Of a stretch of 64,000 nt of DNA, positions 11,821 through 22,894 are shown one piece after another (within the stretch, counting starts at the first letter, position 1; every line of letters begins with the position of its first letter). Origin of the DNA: Deinandra increscens subsp. villosa (taxonomy: Eukaryota; Streptophyta; Magnoliopsida; Asterales; Asteraceae); the NCBI GenBank assembly GCA_039602395.1, contig JBCNJP010000007.1, positions 128,328,952 to 128,392,951 of the forward strand, given 5' to 3'. Position numbers and translations under genes: made by a program. Under the pieces are notes generated by a model. That model did no database searches and had not been told where the DNA came from. It saw only the letters and a program-made list of their open reading frames with translations.

Positions 11821-13228
11821 ATCTTTAGTTTATTTTTGCACTTCCTTTCTCTAGTAATTATAATGTATTTCAATTGGTTGCTAAATGTTACTATGTCATC
11901 TTTTTTGAATTGGATGTATCTGTTCATGCTCTTACTCTTAGATGCTACTTACCTACTGCAGTGTAAATGGGACAGCTTTTTTAGATGGTCAAACGGTTGG
12001 GTTTTGTTTTTTTAAATTGCTCAATAGAAAGCAACAGGTGAAATACAATCTAGAGAGATTTCTCCCTTCCTCCTGTTATAGGAAGTAGAGGAGCTTTCAT
12101 CGACACACATACCCCTTAAAAGGTGTAAATATCATGCCTTGAAATTGATATGACACTACACTTGAAATTAATCTTGACTTTAAAGATGAATTTGATATTA
12201 ATCTTGTGTTGCAAAATGGTATGAACTTCTAATTTGAAACTTTGAAATATACTTGTACTTGAAACTTTGAAATTCAACTTGGTAGTGATTATCTGAAGGT
12301 TAAAATTAGGTTTGATTAGTAAATATGTTGGTTTTTTATCTTCTCCCTCATGCATGGCCATAGCCCATTGATAAGCTTAAGAGGTGAATGAGCATCCGTA
12401 TCTGGCAATCCTCTTGCAAACTTGTGTATTGTCTTAACATACTGATGTTATACAAACTAGTCTAGAACAATTATAATCAGATTTCATTATTTAACACAAA
12501 TAATGTGCTCAATAGGGTAAGACTCTCACCTTGATTAAAAGGTTAACTTATCATCATCCCTGAATTAGACTACACATAAGAATCCTAAATTTATATTATC
12601 CTACAGCCTAATGCTTACTTTTTAATCTACTGTGTAGTCACTACTATTGGAATTAACTCATTACGAAAATGATCTTATCATGGTTGGAGTTATCTATTAC
12701 AGCACTGTCTCTTAGCTGCTTTAAAACTAAATGGTGTTGTCACAGTTGTAGTATGCACTGAAAAAGTCATCAATTATGTGATTCCATCTTGCAGTCAAAA
12801 TGTTTTCTTGACGATGATTGCTTTTGAGGGAATTGGATATATAGCCAATAGTAATCAGGATTAGAGAAGCTATTGTAGTATGCACTGAAAATGTCATCAA
12901 TTATGAGATTCCATCTTGCAGTTCACAAGTGATTATGCTATTATAGCGAACACGATAGTTATCGCAGTTAGAGATGAACTCATGAACAGTTATCGCAGTT
13001 AGAGATAAAGAGTTCTGTTGATTGATAAATGCTAAGATTGTGAGTTGGCAACTCTGAGATATTTAGTTTTCAGGGTGAGGATCTAGAGGGTTAATTTAGT
13101 ATCAAATAAGTAATGAACGCTTTATGATCTCAAAAGGCTAGTAATTTTTAGATTTGGGCATTAATCGACATTCCTTTATGGTATTAAATCCTGAGAGATG
13201 AAAACCAAAGGGACAAAAGTCTATCACA

Positions 13229-13280
13229 GCCCCACACTGTGTCAGTGAAGAGTACAAGTTGAAGACAATGTCTATACAAA
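13229..13280 (+). promoter_or_regulatory. U2 copy 4 promoter, partly degenerate
   Basis: USE position gccccacact (13,229-13,238), one base closer to the core than in copy 2, and tatacaaa at 13,273-13,280. Spacings are 34 and 32 nt. Confidence 0.65.
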
Positions 13281-13304
13281 CATCAGCCAAAGGAGACTAA
13301 AAGC

Positions 13305-13502
13305 ATACCTTTCTCGGCCTTTTGGCTAAGATCAAGTGTAGTATCTGTTCTTATCAGTTTAATATCTGATATGTGGGCCATCGGCCCACTCGATATTAAC
13401 CTTATTTTTTGTGGGGAAAGGCCCATCACAATAGCTTGCTATTGGTGTCTTTGAGTGTCGCCTTGGTGTTGCACTACTACCTTGGCCCGGCGCACCCCTC
13501 CA
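13305..13502 (+). ncRNA. U2: U2 spliceosomal snRNA, copy 4 (G-C class)
   Basis: A 198-nt U2 with gtgggcc/ggcccac stem II and an Sm-site region ttattttttgtgggg, nearer the A(U)nG consensus than the A-U class. The 3' half is closer to the other copies than copy 2 is, except for ggtgtc in place of ggggtc. Confidence 0.93.
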
Positions 13503-15803
13503 ATGTTAGTTTAAGGTATTTGTTTTTTCTGTTAAATCAAAGAAATTAAAATATTGTTTTTTTTGTAAAACTGGATAAGTGTAACAGGAAACATGAATGA
13601 TCTAAATTGAAGTTGGCTGTGCTGCTGTATCTGAAATGATAATATAAAATGCTTGCGGAATAATTGTAGGAATTCATTGTTGCTGCTCGTTGCTTTATTA
13701 CTTTCTTTAGGAATTGTTTCTTTAGCACCAAAAATACGCCAACTTCTGGAATTGAGTTACTTTTCCAGCAGAGGTCCTCCGAAAGTCATTTTTTAAGTTT
13801 TGGTTCGACTGGACGTGTTCATAATATGCTTTAATTAAAAGTTATAGTTTATATTTGTTTTACTAGAGACTTTCCAAGACATGGCTAAACCTGTGAAAAG
13901 GGACTTGGTGTCATATATTATTGAGTTCTCAGTGTGTGACATCCGGCTTTACTTGACACTTCTCAACTCTCTTCACATTTCCCATACCCATTTTACATAT
14001 GTAACTCATTGATTTCCATATATACACCTTTATGTTCTTCTGTAATAAAAAATAATCTCCAAACACCATCATCGAAGTTATATGTGTGATATGTGAGAGA
14101 TTGAAGTCACAAGAATCAGATAATTGTTGTGGGCTTGTCTACAAATCAGAAGGTTAGTGATCATCAGCAGATAGTTTTTCAAGCTTCGAGTTCATCATTT
14201 CGGTGGGTAAGCCATTCTAACCCAAAAATCTCATTGTTTCCTTGGTAAAATAGGGCATAATTAAAAGAATTAATGGGTATAACAGGTTGAATGAAAAGTG
14301 CAGGAGGCTTGAGGAAATCCTACAGGAGAAATCATCAACATTAAACCCACTTGGTAAGCCATTAGAACCTAAAGGTCCGAGGTTTGATTGATACAGGGAG
14401 ATTATGGTGTATAAAGGTGTTCAAAAGAAGAATGGGTAATAACAAATCATTGATTTTAGGGGGGAAAAACAAGAAGTTTTCTACTGTATTAATAGAAAAC
14501 CTGGTTTGTAGTTCGAAAGCAACATAAAATTTATGTTCTGAGTTATGTCGACTTGAAGCACGGGCGTGCAATCAGAGGGACGATCATGAAAGGGAAAATC
14601 AATGGAGCATGGTTATGCATGTATGAAACAAGGCCGTGCAACAAACCTGCATGGCTGTGATAGTCACAACAGAGTGATGCCTTGTTGTGAAAACATGAGA
14701 TTAAAGTCATGCACACCTCAAGAATATGCACCAGAAGGTGCAAGGCGGTGCACTTTTCAGCAGAATAAGAAGCTTAGATTTTTACCATATACATACTCAA
14801 TACTTTATGAAAACTTATTTTTAACCTATGCTTTTAAAACTTGGGAAAGTTTTGATAAACACGGAATAAACCTATAAACACTAAGCCTATGGGTACCAAA
14901 AACGCATGCTAGAAACTAAGGCGTGATGACTGATGGTGGTGATTATGGTATAGGTTCTCTGATGAATGGTGGTGTTAAAAGGTTCTACTACATCAAATGC
15001 AAAGACACATAGATGGGAAAGCCATTTTGGCACTATTTTGTGGCATTAAATCCTGGTCTAGCCCTTTGAGCTATCGTTAACACTGAGAATGTCTCTTCGT
15101 GCAACGCAAAGACACAACATTTTGGGACATCATGAAATACTAGGTATGTGATCTTTAGACAGTAACGTGTTACATGCACTAATAGTTTGGGGATTTCTCC
15201 CTTCCTCCTCTTTTATGGACCTCTAATTCCAAAAAGTAAGTTTGAAAAAATGACACCTAATCCCCTCAAAGTTCAATTTGTCCTATCTCGCCATTGCACA
15301 TAATGTGAGTTATTTCGACTTTAACCTTACATGTGATGAAGTGTGTGGATTTACCAAATGATATTAATTCACATTAGTAGCCAAATGAGATGATCGACAA
15401 TGCATACGTTCTTGTGCATTTGCATGTCCCAAAAACTGTTTTGCCACATTTTTGAATTGACTTAAAATATTCAGAATGTTCAAGATGTGTTCCGACTAAA
15501 TCGTTTGTGGTTTTGTAAACCTGGCACATACCATCACCCTACAATATACAACAAAATACAATAAACATTATATTCCAAAACAATAAAAAATAAAAATTTA
15601 TGAAAAAGGTGACAAGTGGATGTAATATAAGTAAAAATTATCAATTCTTATATGCGATTTGTTGATTGCACCTTGTATTTTTGTTTGATCCTTTTTCCAT
15701 CTAATTTGTTTCATTTTTTCGATTCTACGATTATGATAACTTTAAGATCCTGCATTTTTTTCTGGTTTATTAGTTAAAGAAATTGTTTGTATCCTGCAGT
15801 AAT

Positions 15804-16690
15804 TAGTGGATTTAATCATTTAAAAAGTCATGATGTCATAGTTGGAGCTTCATTTTATGATACTCTTAAACATGAACTCTATATGCTGGAACTTTTGGGA
15901 AAACGGCACTACAAAGTTTCCTTTAATTGACGTGGTACGATATTTGATCCAAATATAAGCCAATTTATAACAGCAAAATGATAACGTCATAGTTTATCAT
16001 TACTGAGTCAAGTATTAGGTGAATGGGTGAAACCCTTGATCATATACACAAGTGCCAAGAGTGAAAAATGGCTCTTAGCTTCTTTATCTAAGCTGAGCAT
16101 ATTGATTCTGTGTTTACTCTCGATAGTAATATTGATACGATGGATGTTTTTTGTTATTTTCTCAAACAAGATGATCTGCTTTTTCTTAAGTGTTGAATTT
16201 ATTGATGTCACTTCGTGCTCTTACTTTCTATTTCTGTTTCCAAAGACCTGAGACTTTGACAGCCTTTTAGGAGGAGACATATCATCTAATCGTGGATCTG
16301 TATATCTTAGATAAAAGACCCTCTCACTTTCATGTACTTCTTAAATGAAATTATTATGACTATAATGTTTCCAGTAATTGATATAGGTGAAATCATTATG
16401 CATGTTGAGCTTGTGGATTCTGTATGTGCTCTTGCCAATGATACAAATGGCGCAACTGAGGTGCGTGCTTTACTCTTAAAAATATGTGATTCCATTTTGC
16501 AGTGAAAACATGTTGTTAATGATGATTGCTGTTAAAAGACAATAGTTATTAGTGTTTGACATAAAGAATTCCGTTTAATGATTTGAGTTTGAGTTAGCAA
16601 TATTCAGATCTTTAAGTTTGAAACAAAAATTATCAGGAATTATGGTACTCATGAGAGAAGAAAACACAAAGGAGAAAAATGTTTCTCACA
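15804..16690. other. U2 inter-gene spacer
   Basis: No gene found. A block near 16,015-16,070 ('atatacacaagt') resembles 5,135-5,160 and shows that this spacer derives from the same ancestral repeat unit. Confidence 0.55.
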
Positions 16691-16743
16691 ATCCCACATT
16701 GGCTAAGTGAAGAATACTGACTTGAGAGTACTGCCTATATAAG
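16691..16743 (+). promoter_or_regulatory. U2 copy 5 promoter: USE and TATA
   Basis: USE atcccacatt at 16,691-16,700, TATA tatataag at 16,736-16,743; spacing 35 nt and 32 nt to the RNA start. The USE is as good as in copies 1 and 3. Confidence 0.85.
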
Positions 16744-16767
16744 CAGCGGCCCAAGGAAATAATAAGC

Positions 16768-16965
16768 ATACCTTTCTCGGCCTTTTGGCTAAGATCAAGT
16801 GTAGTATCTGTTCTTATCAGTTTAATATCTGATATGTGAGCCATCGGCTCACTCGATATTAATCTTATTTTTTATGGGGAAAGACCCACCACAATAGCTT
16901 GCTATTGGGGTCTTTGAGCGTCGCCTTGGTGTTGCACTATTACCTTGGCTTGGCGCACCCCTCCA
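16768..16965 (+). ncRNA. U2: U2 spliceosomal snRNA, copy 5 (A-U class)
   Basis: A 198-nt U2 with all conserved blocks, gtgagcc/ggctcac stem II and a 3' end ctccaatctc. It lies in sequence unique to contig 2, so it is an independent gene and not a contig-overlap artefact. With an intact USE and TATA it is a good candidate for an active gene. Confidence 0.95.
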
Positions 16966-17993
16966 ATCTCCAGTTTAAGCTCTTGAGGTCTAGTCACTTT
17001 TTCTGTTGTTTTGTTTTCTTAGAGTTAGCAGTGTGTTATTAAGAGAAGAAATAAAAATCCCAGAAATGCTTGCCATACTATACCAACTTCCACTTGATTC
17101 TATACTCTGTATGCTTCTAAAGTATTTCAGTTCTTCACAAAGTACTTCTCAGAATAGATTGCCTAAGTGAATCTATATGCGTTTAAGTAGGCAGCAACAT
17201 TCTTGCAAGAGATGACAGTTGACACATAATACAAAGATTATGGATCATGGTATACGGACTTTCAGCTTTATTTCTTGGTTTTCCGGGCTCGTGAGATTGT
17301 TTAAAACACCATACTAATTCTTTTACTAGTTCTCAGTTTAATTTTACAGAAAATATACATCTTACTCAAGGACCTATATATTCTGGCAAAAGCATATATG
17401 TAAAGCAGGTTGTTTCTAATAAGTATTTTTCTATCTGTTTTTCTTTTCATAAACCTGCCCAATGAGTTGAATAAAATCCTTCCGAACCTTGTGTGTCACA
17501 GATAATAAACAAATTGTTTCAACTGTTATTAAAACTTATCTTTTAATGACATAAGTAGCACTGAGTTTTTCTTGCCCATATGGAAGCAACGAAACGGCAA
17601 ATGGATTTAACTGGTAGGTTTGATGTTCTAGACTTTTTACTTCATATCAACCATATTGATCTTGAAATGCATCTACTAATTGCAGTTCACCACCTTGATC
17701 ACAAATGATAGAATTTTCTGTGGTATGAGAAGCAGTCAAGCAGACTTATGATTACTGAGCAGTCCACTGTTATGAACCATCACTGCATGGATTTGATAGG
17801 GCTGTAGTTCTATACTGGGCTACCTTTTTATAGTTATAACTATCACTAACAGCCCATATTTCATGGTTTATCATTTGACCTGGATTTGATCTTGATAAGA
17901 TGCATTTGAGCTAATATTGTAGGATTTAGGCATTAAATTATTGTACTAAATTTTGAGAGTTGAAAACACAGAAGGGAAAAAAGGTGTCTCACA
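16966..17993. other. U2 inter-gene spacer
   Basis: No gene found. The portion 17,220-17,690 is the diverged match of the first kilobase of the window. Confidence 0.55.
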
Positions 17994-18046
17994 AGCCCAG
18001 ATTGACCAAGTGAAGCACACAAAGATGAAGGGACTTGCTACTTAAA
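17994..18046 (+). promoter_or_regulatory. U2 copy 6 promoter, degenerate USE and TATA
   Basis: USE position agcccagatt (17,994-18,003), which loses the CCCACA core, and TATA position tacttaaa (18,039-18,046). The 35-nt and 32-nt spacings are kept. Confidence 0.65.
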
Positions 18047-18070
18047 CAGCAGCCAGAGGACATCAAAAGC

Positions 18071-18268
18071 ATACCTTTCTCGGCCTTTTGGCTAAGATCA
18101 AGTGTAGTATCTGTTCTTATCAGTTTAATATCTGATATGTGAGCCATCGGCTCACTCAATATTAATCTTATTTTTTATGGGGAAAGACCCACCACAGTAG
18201 CTTGCTATTGGGGTCTTTGAGCGTCGCCTTGGTCTTGCACTATTGTCTTGGCCTGGCGCACCCCTCCA
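18071..18268 (+). ncRNA. U2: U2 spliceosomal snRNA, copy 6 (A-U class)
   Basis: A 198-nt U2 with an intact 5' half and gtgagcc/ggctcac stem II. A ctcaat in place of ctcgat follows stem II, and the 3' half has small changes (cacagtagc, ggtcttgc, attgtcttgg). The degenerate promoter suggests weak expression. It is the last U2 gene of the array. Confidence 0.92.
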
Positions 18269-19345
18269 ATTAACTTGTCTAAGCTTTTTTATTTATATAT
18301 TTTCCATTTTTATTCAGAATAATTAAAATTTTCCCTTTTCATATTAAGATATATACTTTATTAAAAAAATCAATATTCATTTTGAAACTTACTTTTTTTT
18401 CTTTCTGAAATTGTGTATATGGATTTGAAATGTCTGATTATTATTTTCAGCACCTGTCAAAACAGTTTCTGATGTTGTTCTGATGGTGTACAGATTAGCT
18501 CCGGGGATGATTTGCTTTCCCGACACCCACCCACACTCTTCCATATCCCAGCGAACCCCGCCCGGCTCATGTACACACTCGCATTGTGTTAAGAATGAGG
18601 TCGGCAAAATAGAATCTGTGCTGCAGGTGCTTTCAATGCCATATCATCTATAAATCACTGTATTATTCATCTAATCAGGTGATTACTTGCATGAATTTTC
18701 TTTGATTAGTTAGGTGCTGGTATGTGATTTTTTAATTGCGCCTTCTATTTTCATTTGACCCTTTTATCCGTTTACTCGTTTCCTTTCATCGTTTTTGGAG
18801 TTATGGTAACTGCATTGTTCTGGGTTCTTAATGTTGCCATTACTACCTCTGTAAAAAGAAAGTGAGCAATCCAGTGAAGAGATACTTTTATGGTGTAGGT
18901 TGTAATTTGCACACACTTGACCTGTATATTGGTTAATAGTCATTTATCTCAGGTATGAACAACTTGATAGTGCTCAAAATGAGTCGGATAATACTTCATC
19001 ATGAGCGTGCTAAGACCCGATAACGAAATTTTAAAGGATCGAGGGTGGAAACTGTACTCTATCTATATATAAGGTAAAATCGCTGATGCCTTCAACTCGC
19101 ATTGTTAGCATGTGTACGTATGATTCAAGGATCATACCACCTCTTTTGGAAGATATTTTTATGGTACCGTATATTGAATAGAATATATATATTTTTTAAA
19201 GATTTTTATTTTCAAAACAATCCTTATTTGGCATTTACATATCTAAATTTTACATCACATTATATTTGTTCATTTGAAAAAAAAATCGTTTTTAAATTGA
19301 CATATTTTAATAAAAATAACAAATTTCAATCATAAATACAAGTGG
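18269..19345. other. Array-flanking sequence, no gene
   Basis: The part 18,500-18,870 is a diverged relative of 4,295-4,760: both hold a C-rich 'cacccacc' block, then 'gcattgtgt', then 'taagaat' and a pyrimidine-rich stretch. So the ancestral spacer unit continues past the last U2 gene. No coding sequence is supported. Confidence 0.5.
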
Positions 19346-19349
19346 ACAA

Positions 19350-20745
19350 TCACCCAGACGGACAAGGGAGGCGGGCAACAAGCTGCGCCGCCAAGCCTTT
19401 CTGAATAGCAAAACTGAGTCTCGTGAAAACAACATCTCTAGCACCAGAGGTCACCACATTACCATGCATGACCCGTTGAACTCTACCAAGAGTTTCCACA
19501 GCCTCAGAGGCGAGGAACCCAAAGGTGTCAAAGGCAAAAGGAACAAACACATGTTGATTTTCAATACACGCTTTCTCGTGCTTGTTCACTTTCCCCATCG
19601 CAGCCTTGGAAGCCGCCTGGCCCACTTTGAACTCCCCAGGCCTCAGGCCCACCAGAGGGGAGACCCCAGTTAGATCCAGACAAGCATGCTTCCCCCCCAT
19701 CCACCCAAAGACCAAGATGTCTGCCGGTCTAAGAGTCGACCGTCCATCAGACGGGTCCGTCAGGAAGTTGACCGGAGCTTCCTTCTTTGCTGAAATCCCT
19801 GCGCGCTTAAATATGTCATATAAAACATCCCTAACCAAATCGTGTCGATATTTGAACCCAGGGAGTTCTTTGCAATGGACAGCATGCTCACCAAACGAAT
19901 CCAAACACGCCTTGCGACAAACGGGGCATCTCTCATCTGACGGGAAAATGGGAATCATAAGGCGGTATTTAAGAATGGCACGATATTCCACCGGTGACAT
20001 GTGCTGGCCCAGCCCATCGATAGGGATAGCCCGGAGGAAATCTTGGGCATGTGGCGCTTGTAAACATCCGAACACGGCTTTTTGTCTTACGGTCATGTCA
20101 AACTTCGCTTCCATCTCCTGCATGATTTTACCAAAAAGGGCACTCGCCAAAACTTTTTGGGCTTTAGGGGGGGCGGTGTCCTTTTCAGTGAAACCGCTAA
20201 AGTCAAAGCCTGGAGTAACTTCCCGAAGACGGTCCAATGCACCCTCATACTCAGAGTCCATGCCACAAATCCCACTTTCCCTCAAAATATGATCTTGAAG
20301 CACCCAAGATTGCGCCCTTGATGCCACAAAGGCAAACGAGGAAGCCTCAATCGCAGAATATAATCCAAGCCCCCCGCACCTGATGGGTAATGAAGCAAGC
20401 CGCCATTGGAGATCTCCAAAGAAGGGGCCCCCACAAACCACCAAATTCTCGATTGCCATGCGCAGTTCTTTATCAAAAAAGGAAGCAGCCCCCATCATGT
20501 GTAAAGGAGGACATGTCCTTAACCCAAAGAAAAGTTTGGCTATACCCATACATGAGCGTAGAAGAAGGAGTTCACTCTGCGGATCCCCCAGCTTGGGGAG
20601 GAGGCGGATCAGATCAACAGCGTTGGAAGCTCTTTTCGTTGCCAGACCCTGGATAAAATCTGCATTCCTGCTAACAGCTCCCCCTAAGAGTTTCACCCCT
20701 AGGCCAGGTCTGCTAATGTCCTGCGTAGCGTAAGTGTGATGAATT
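19350..20745 (-). pseudogene. 5'-truncated non-LTR retroelement: RT C-terminus, CCHC finger and endonuclease-like domain
   Basis: An open frame of about 448 codons (20,696 down to the stop at 19,350-19,352) whose reading stays open back to about 20,745 but lacks the reverse-transcriptase catalytic region. It begins in the thumb-like region (VKLLGG, then LPIRCGGLG). A zinc-knuckle-like stretch CPVCRKACLDSFGEHAVHC follows near residue 260. After it come RPADILVFGW and ACLDLTGV with downstream lysines, a layout like the PD-(D/E)xK restriction-like endonuclease after the CCHC finger in R2-type elements. Family membership is inferred from motif order only. The abrupt 5' end fits truncation during target-primed reverse transcription; no clear poly(A) tail or target duplication is visible. 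It could instead belong to a plant-specific RT-like gene family. The local GC content is well above the flanks. Confidence 0.55.
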
Positions 20746-20818
20746 TATTCCAGAAAACATAGTGCATGTGCGGTAAATTTATTCTCGAAAATATAGATGT
20801 TGATGTTAAAAAAAAAAG

Positions 20819-21015
20819 ACAACACCGTCATGCTATCCCTAAAAGCGTAAAGTATTATATATTCTAACATGACAAAATATAATAATGAAAATGATGTGAA
20901 ATAAATGAATATCAAATTAAACCAAACAATAGTGGTACTTTTTAAGAGCTTTGATAACAACCATTGTTAATATCATATATGAGAGCGGTGGTACAATTTC
21001 TATCAACCCTCTTTA
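20819..21015. repeat. 197-bp direct repeat, left copy
   Basis: This copy and 21,456-21,652 are both exactly 197 bp and differ at about three positions (near 20,853-20,863). They abut the MITE on either side. Confidence 0.93.
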
Positions 21016-21455
21016 GGCTGTGTTTGGCGCACTAGCTGAAAAGCTAGCTACTAGCTGATAAGCTAGTTGTTAGCTGATAAGCTAGCTGACAAGCTAGCTG
21101 TTAGCTGATAAGCTAGCTGCTAGCTGATAAATTATAAGCTAGCTGATAAGCTAGCTGATAAAAAATAACGTTTGGTAAAAACTAGCTGATAAACTAGCTT
21201 AAAAATATAAAATGACATAAAAGTACATGTCATAAATGTAAATAAAGATATTTATTTATAAGTTAGGGAAGGGTAAAATTGGAATTATTATAAAAGCTAG
21301 TTGAAAAGCTAGTTGAAAAGCTACTCCAACTAGCTTTTCAAAAGCTAGCTTATAAGCTAGCTTTTTGACGTTACCAAACGGGGCTTTTAAAAAAAAGCTA
21401 GCTTATTAAAAAAACCCCGTTTGGTAAGCTAGCTTATGGCGCGCCAAACACAGCC
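21016..21455. mobile_element. TIR MITE rich in AGCTAGCT motifs
   Basis: The ends are GGCTGTGTTTGGCGC and the inverse GCGCCAAACACAGCC. The 440-bp interior is dominated by 'gctagctgataagctag' units in both orientations, so it should fold into a long imperfect hairpin. It encodes nothing. No short target-site duplication is present; instead the flanks are the 197-bp repeats. Confidence 0.88.
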
Positions 21456-21652
21456 ACAACACCGTCATGCTATCCCTAAAAGCGTAAATTATTGTACATT
21501 CTAACATGACAAAATATAATAATGAAAATGATGTGAAATAAATGAATATCAAATTAAACCAAACAATAGTGGTACTTTTTAAGAGCTTTGATAACAACCA
21601 TTGTTAATATCATATATGAGAGCGGTGGTACAATTTCTATCAACCCTCTTTA
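21456..21652. repeat. 197-bp direct repeat, right copy
   Basis: Second copy, starting at the first base after the MITE and ending where similarity to the left copy stops. Confidence 0.93.
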
Positions 21653-22387
21653 AACCCACCGAACCATCTTACGTCATTGTTCATTAAATTAAATTAAAAA
21701 TTAATTTAAAGCTGAAATAATTTAACGTAGTGCATCATTTTTAGTATAGTTAAGAATATAAAATTTTATTTATTAAGTATTTTTAGTTAAGGTGGGAGGA
21801 GTTGTTCTACACCTCTGCTTTGAGTGCCCTCCGTCTCAAATCCACTCCTTACGAATCAGGCTAGAATTAATCTTGCTTTTTGTATTTGAACTAGATTTTA
21901 TTATTAGTGCGTTATCACGGGACAACGTGAGTATAAATAACAGTTTCATTGCTAAAATGTAATAGTAAAACGAAAAATACAAAAAGACTACGCAATGACG
22001 TTAGAATTAAGAGCCTAGTTAAATATCACAATACAAAAAATTATATACCTAAAGATAAAGATTTAAAACTAACACTGGAACCAGTGAAGCGCTATAAAAA
22101 ATTATTTAAAAGAAATTATATTTTAAAAAATAGAGTGAATTATGTAAAAAAATCATATGGAGTTATCAAGAGTCGACTATAAACAATTAATAATGTAATC
22201 TATAATTTAATAAAAAAATTATACATTTTATATTAAAAAAATTATAATCTAATTGATTATAATAAATTAAAAGGATTAATTTTATGATTAAAAAATAACA
22301 AAAACTAAATAAGCTTAACTTTCGTAATGACAAAAAGTAAATAATTTTAACTTTATTATATCTTTTATATGTATACTTTCCTTATTT
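21653..22387. other. AT-rich intergenic stretch
   Basis: No gene or bounded repeat recognised. Base composition is strongly AT from about 22,020 to 22,360. Confidence 0.5.
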
Positions 22388-22552
22388 TTTTTAACGGTCA
22401 ACGAATCCCTCGGGTGGTAAAAAGAAAAAACAAAAAATCCATCTTCACAAGCAGCATGATGGTAAAACCTGAGAGATCAGAGAATCAAACTTGTGACTCG
22501 TCAATTCTAAGTCTTCCCTCGTCGCCACTAACCATTAAGAACGAGTCCTAAT
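22388..22552 (-). mobile_element. Possible tRNA-derived SINE, minus strand
   Basis: Read on the minus strand, the head contains 'taatggttagtggcg' (A-box-like) and 'gtttgattctc' (B-box-like), and the element ends in accgttaaaaaaaa. The head and tail resemble the element at 3,365-3,475. Target-site duplications are not evident. Confidence 0.4.
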
Positions 22553-22743
22553 AGTTTTATAATTTCCTTACTAAAGCATAAAGTATCATCCCAATTGCCC
22601 CCTTTGACATTAAAAGTTCAATCAGGCCTCATTCTTGGTCACCACGTAATTCTTGGCAACCAAGTTATTTTTAGTACCCATATCTGACTCTCTATCCACC
22701 ACTACTTTCCTCATGGGCAAAAAAACAAAAAGAGTAAGAAAGA

Positions 22744-22752
22744 CTATAAAAG
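22744..22752 (+). promoter_or_regulatory. TATA box of the ABCC gene
   Basis: A good plant TATA box (ctataaaag) lies about 150 bp upstream of the ATG at 22,895, leaving a 5' leader of roughly 115-120 nt. Confidence 0.6.
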
Positions 22753-22894
22753 GGAACCACCCCATAAACCTCACACCCATCACCACTCTGCTTTACGAGC
22801 CACTGTTACAACTTACATGAGTGAGTGGTGACCCCAAGAAGATAGTCTAAAACAAGAACCATCTTTCATTACCCATTTGCTCCCTCCATAAACA

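Larger units (their letters stand above)
10272..15803. repeat. Right copy of 5.5-kb duplicated segment (start of contig 2)
   Basis: Partner of 4,250-9,771. It carries U2 genes 3 and 4 and runs on without a break into unique sequence at 15,804. The spacers contain no protein gene I can support. Confidence 0.9.

Noticed and set aside
19464..20733. Plus-strand open frames opposite the reverse-transcriptase fragment
   Set aside because: They are antisense shadows of the GC-rich minus-strand coding sequence with no domain of their own.
21016..21455. CRISPR-like or satellite array because of repeated AGCTAGCT units
   Set aside because: Repeats are irregular, in both orientations and bounded by terminal inverted repeats, so it is a MITE.
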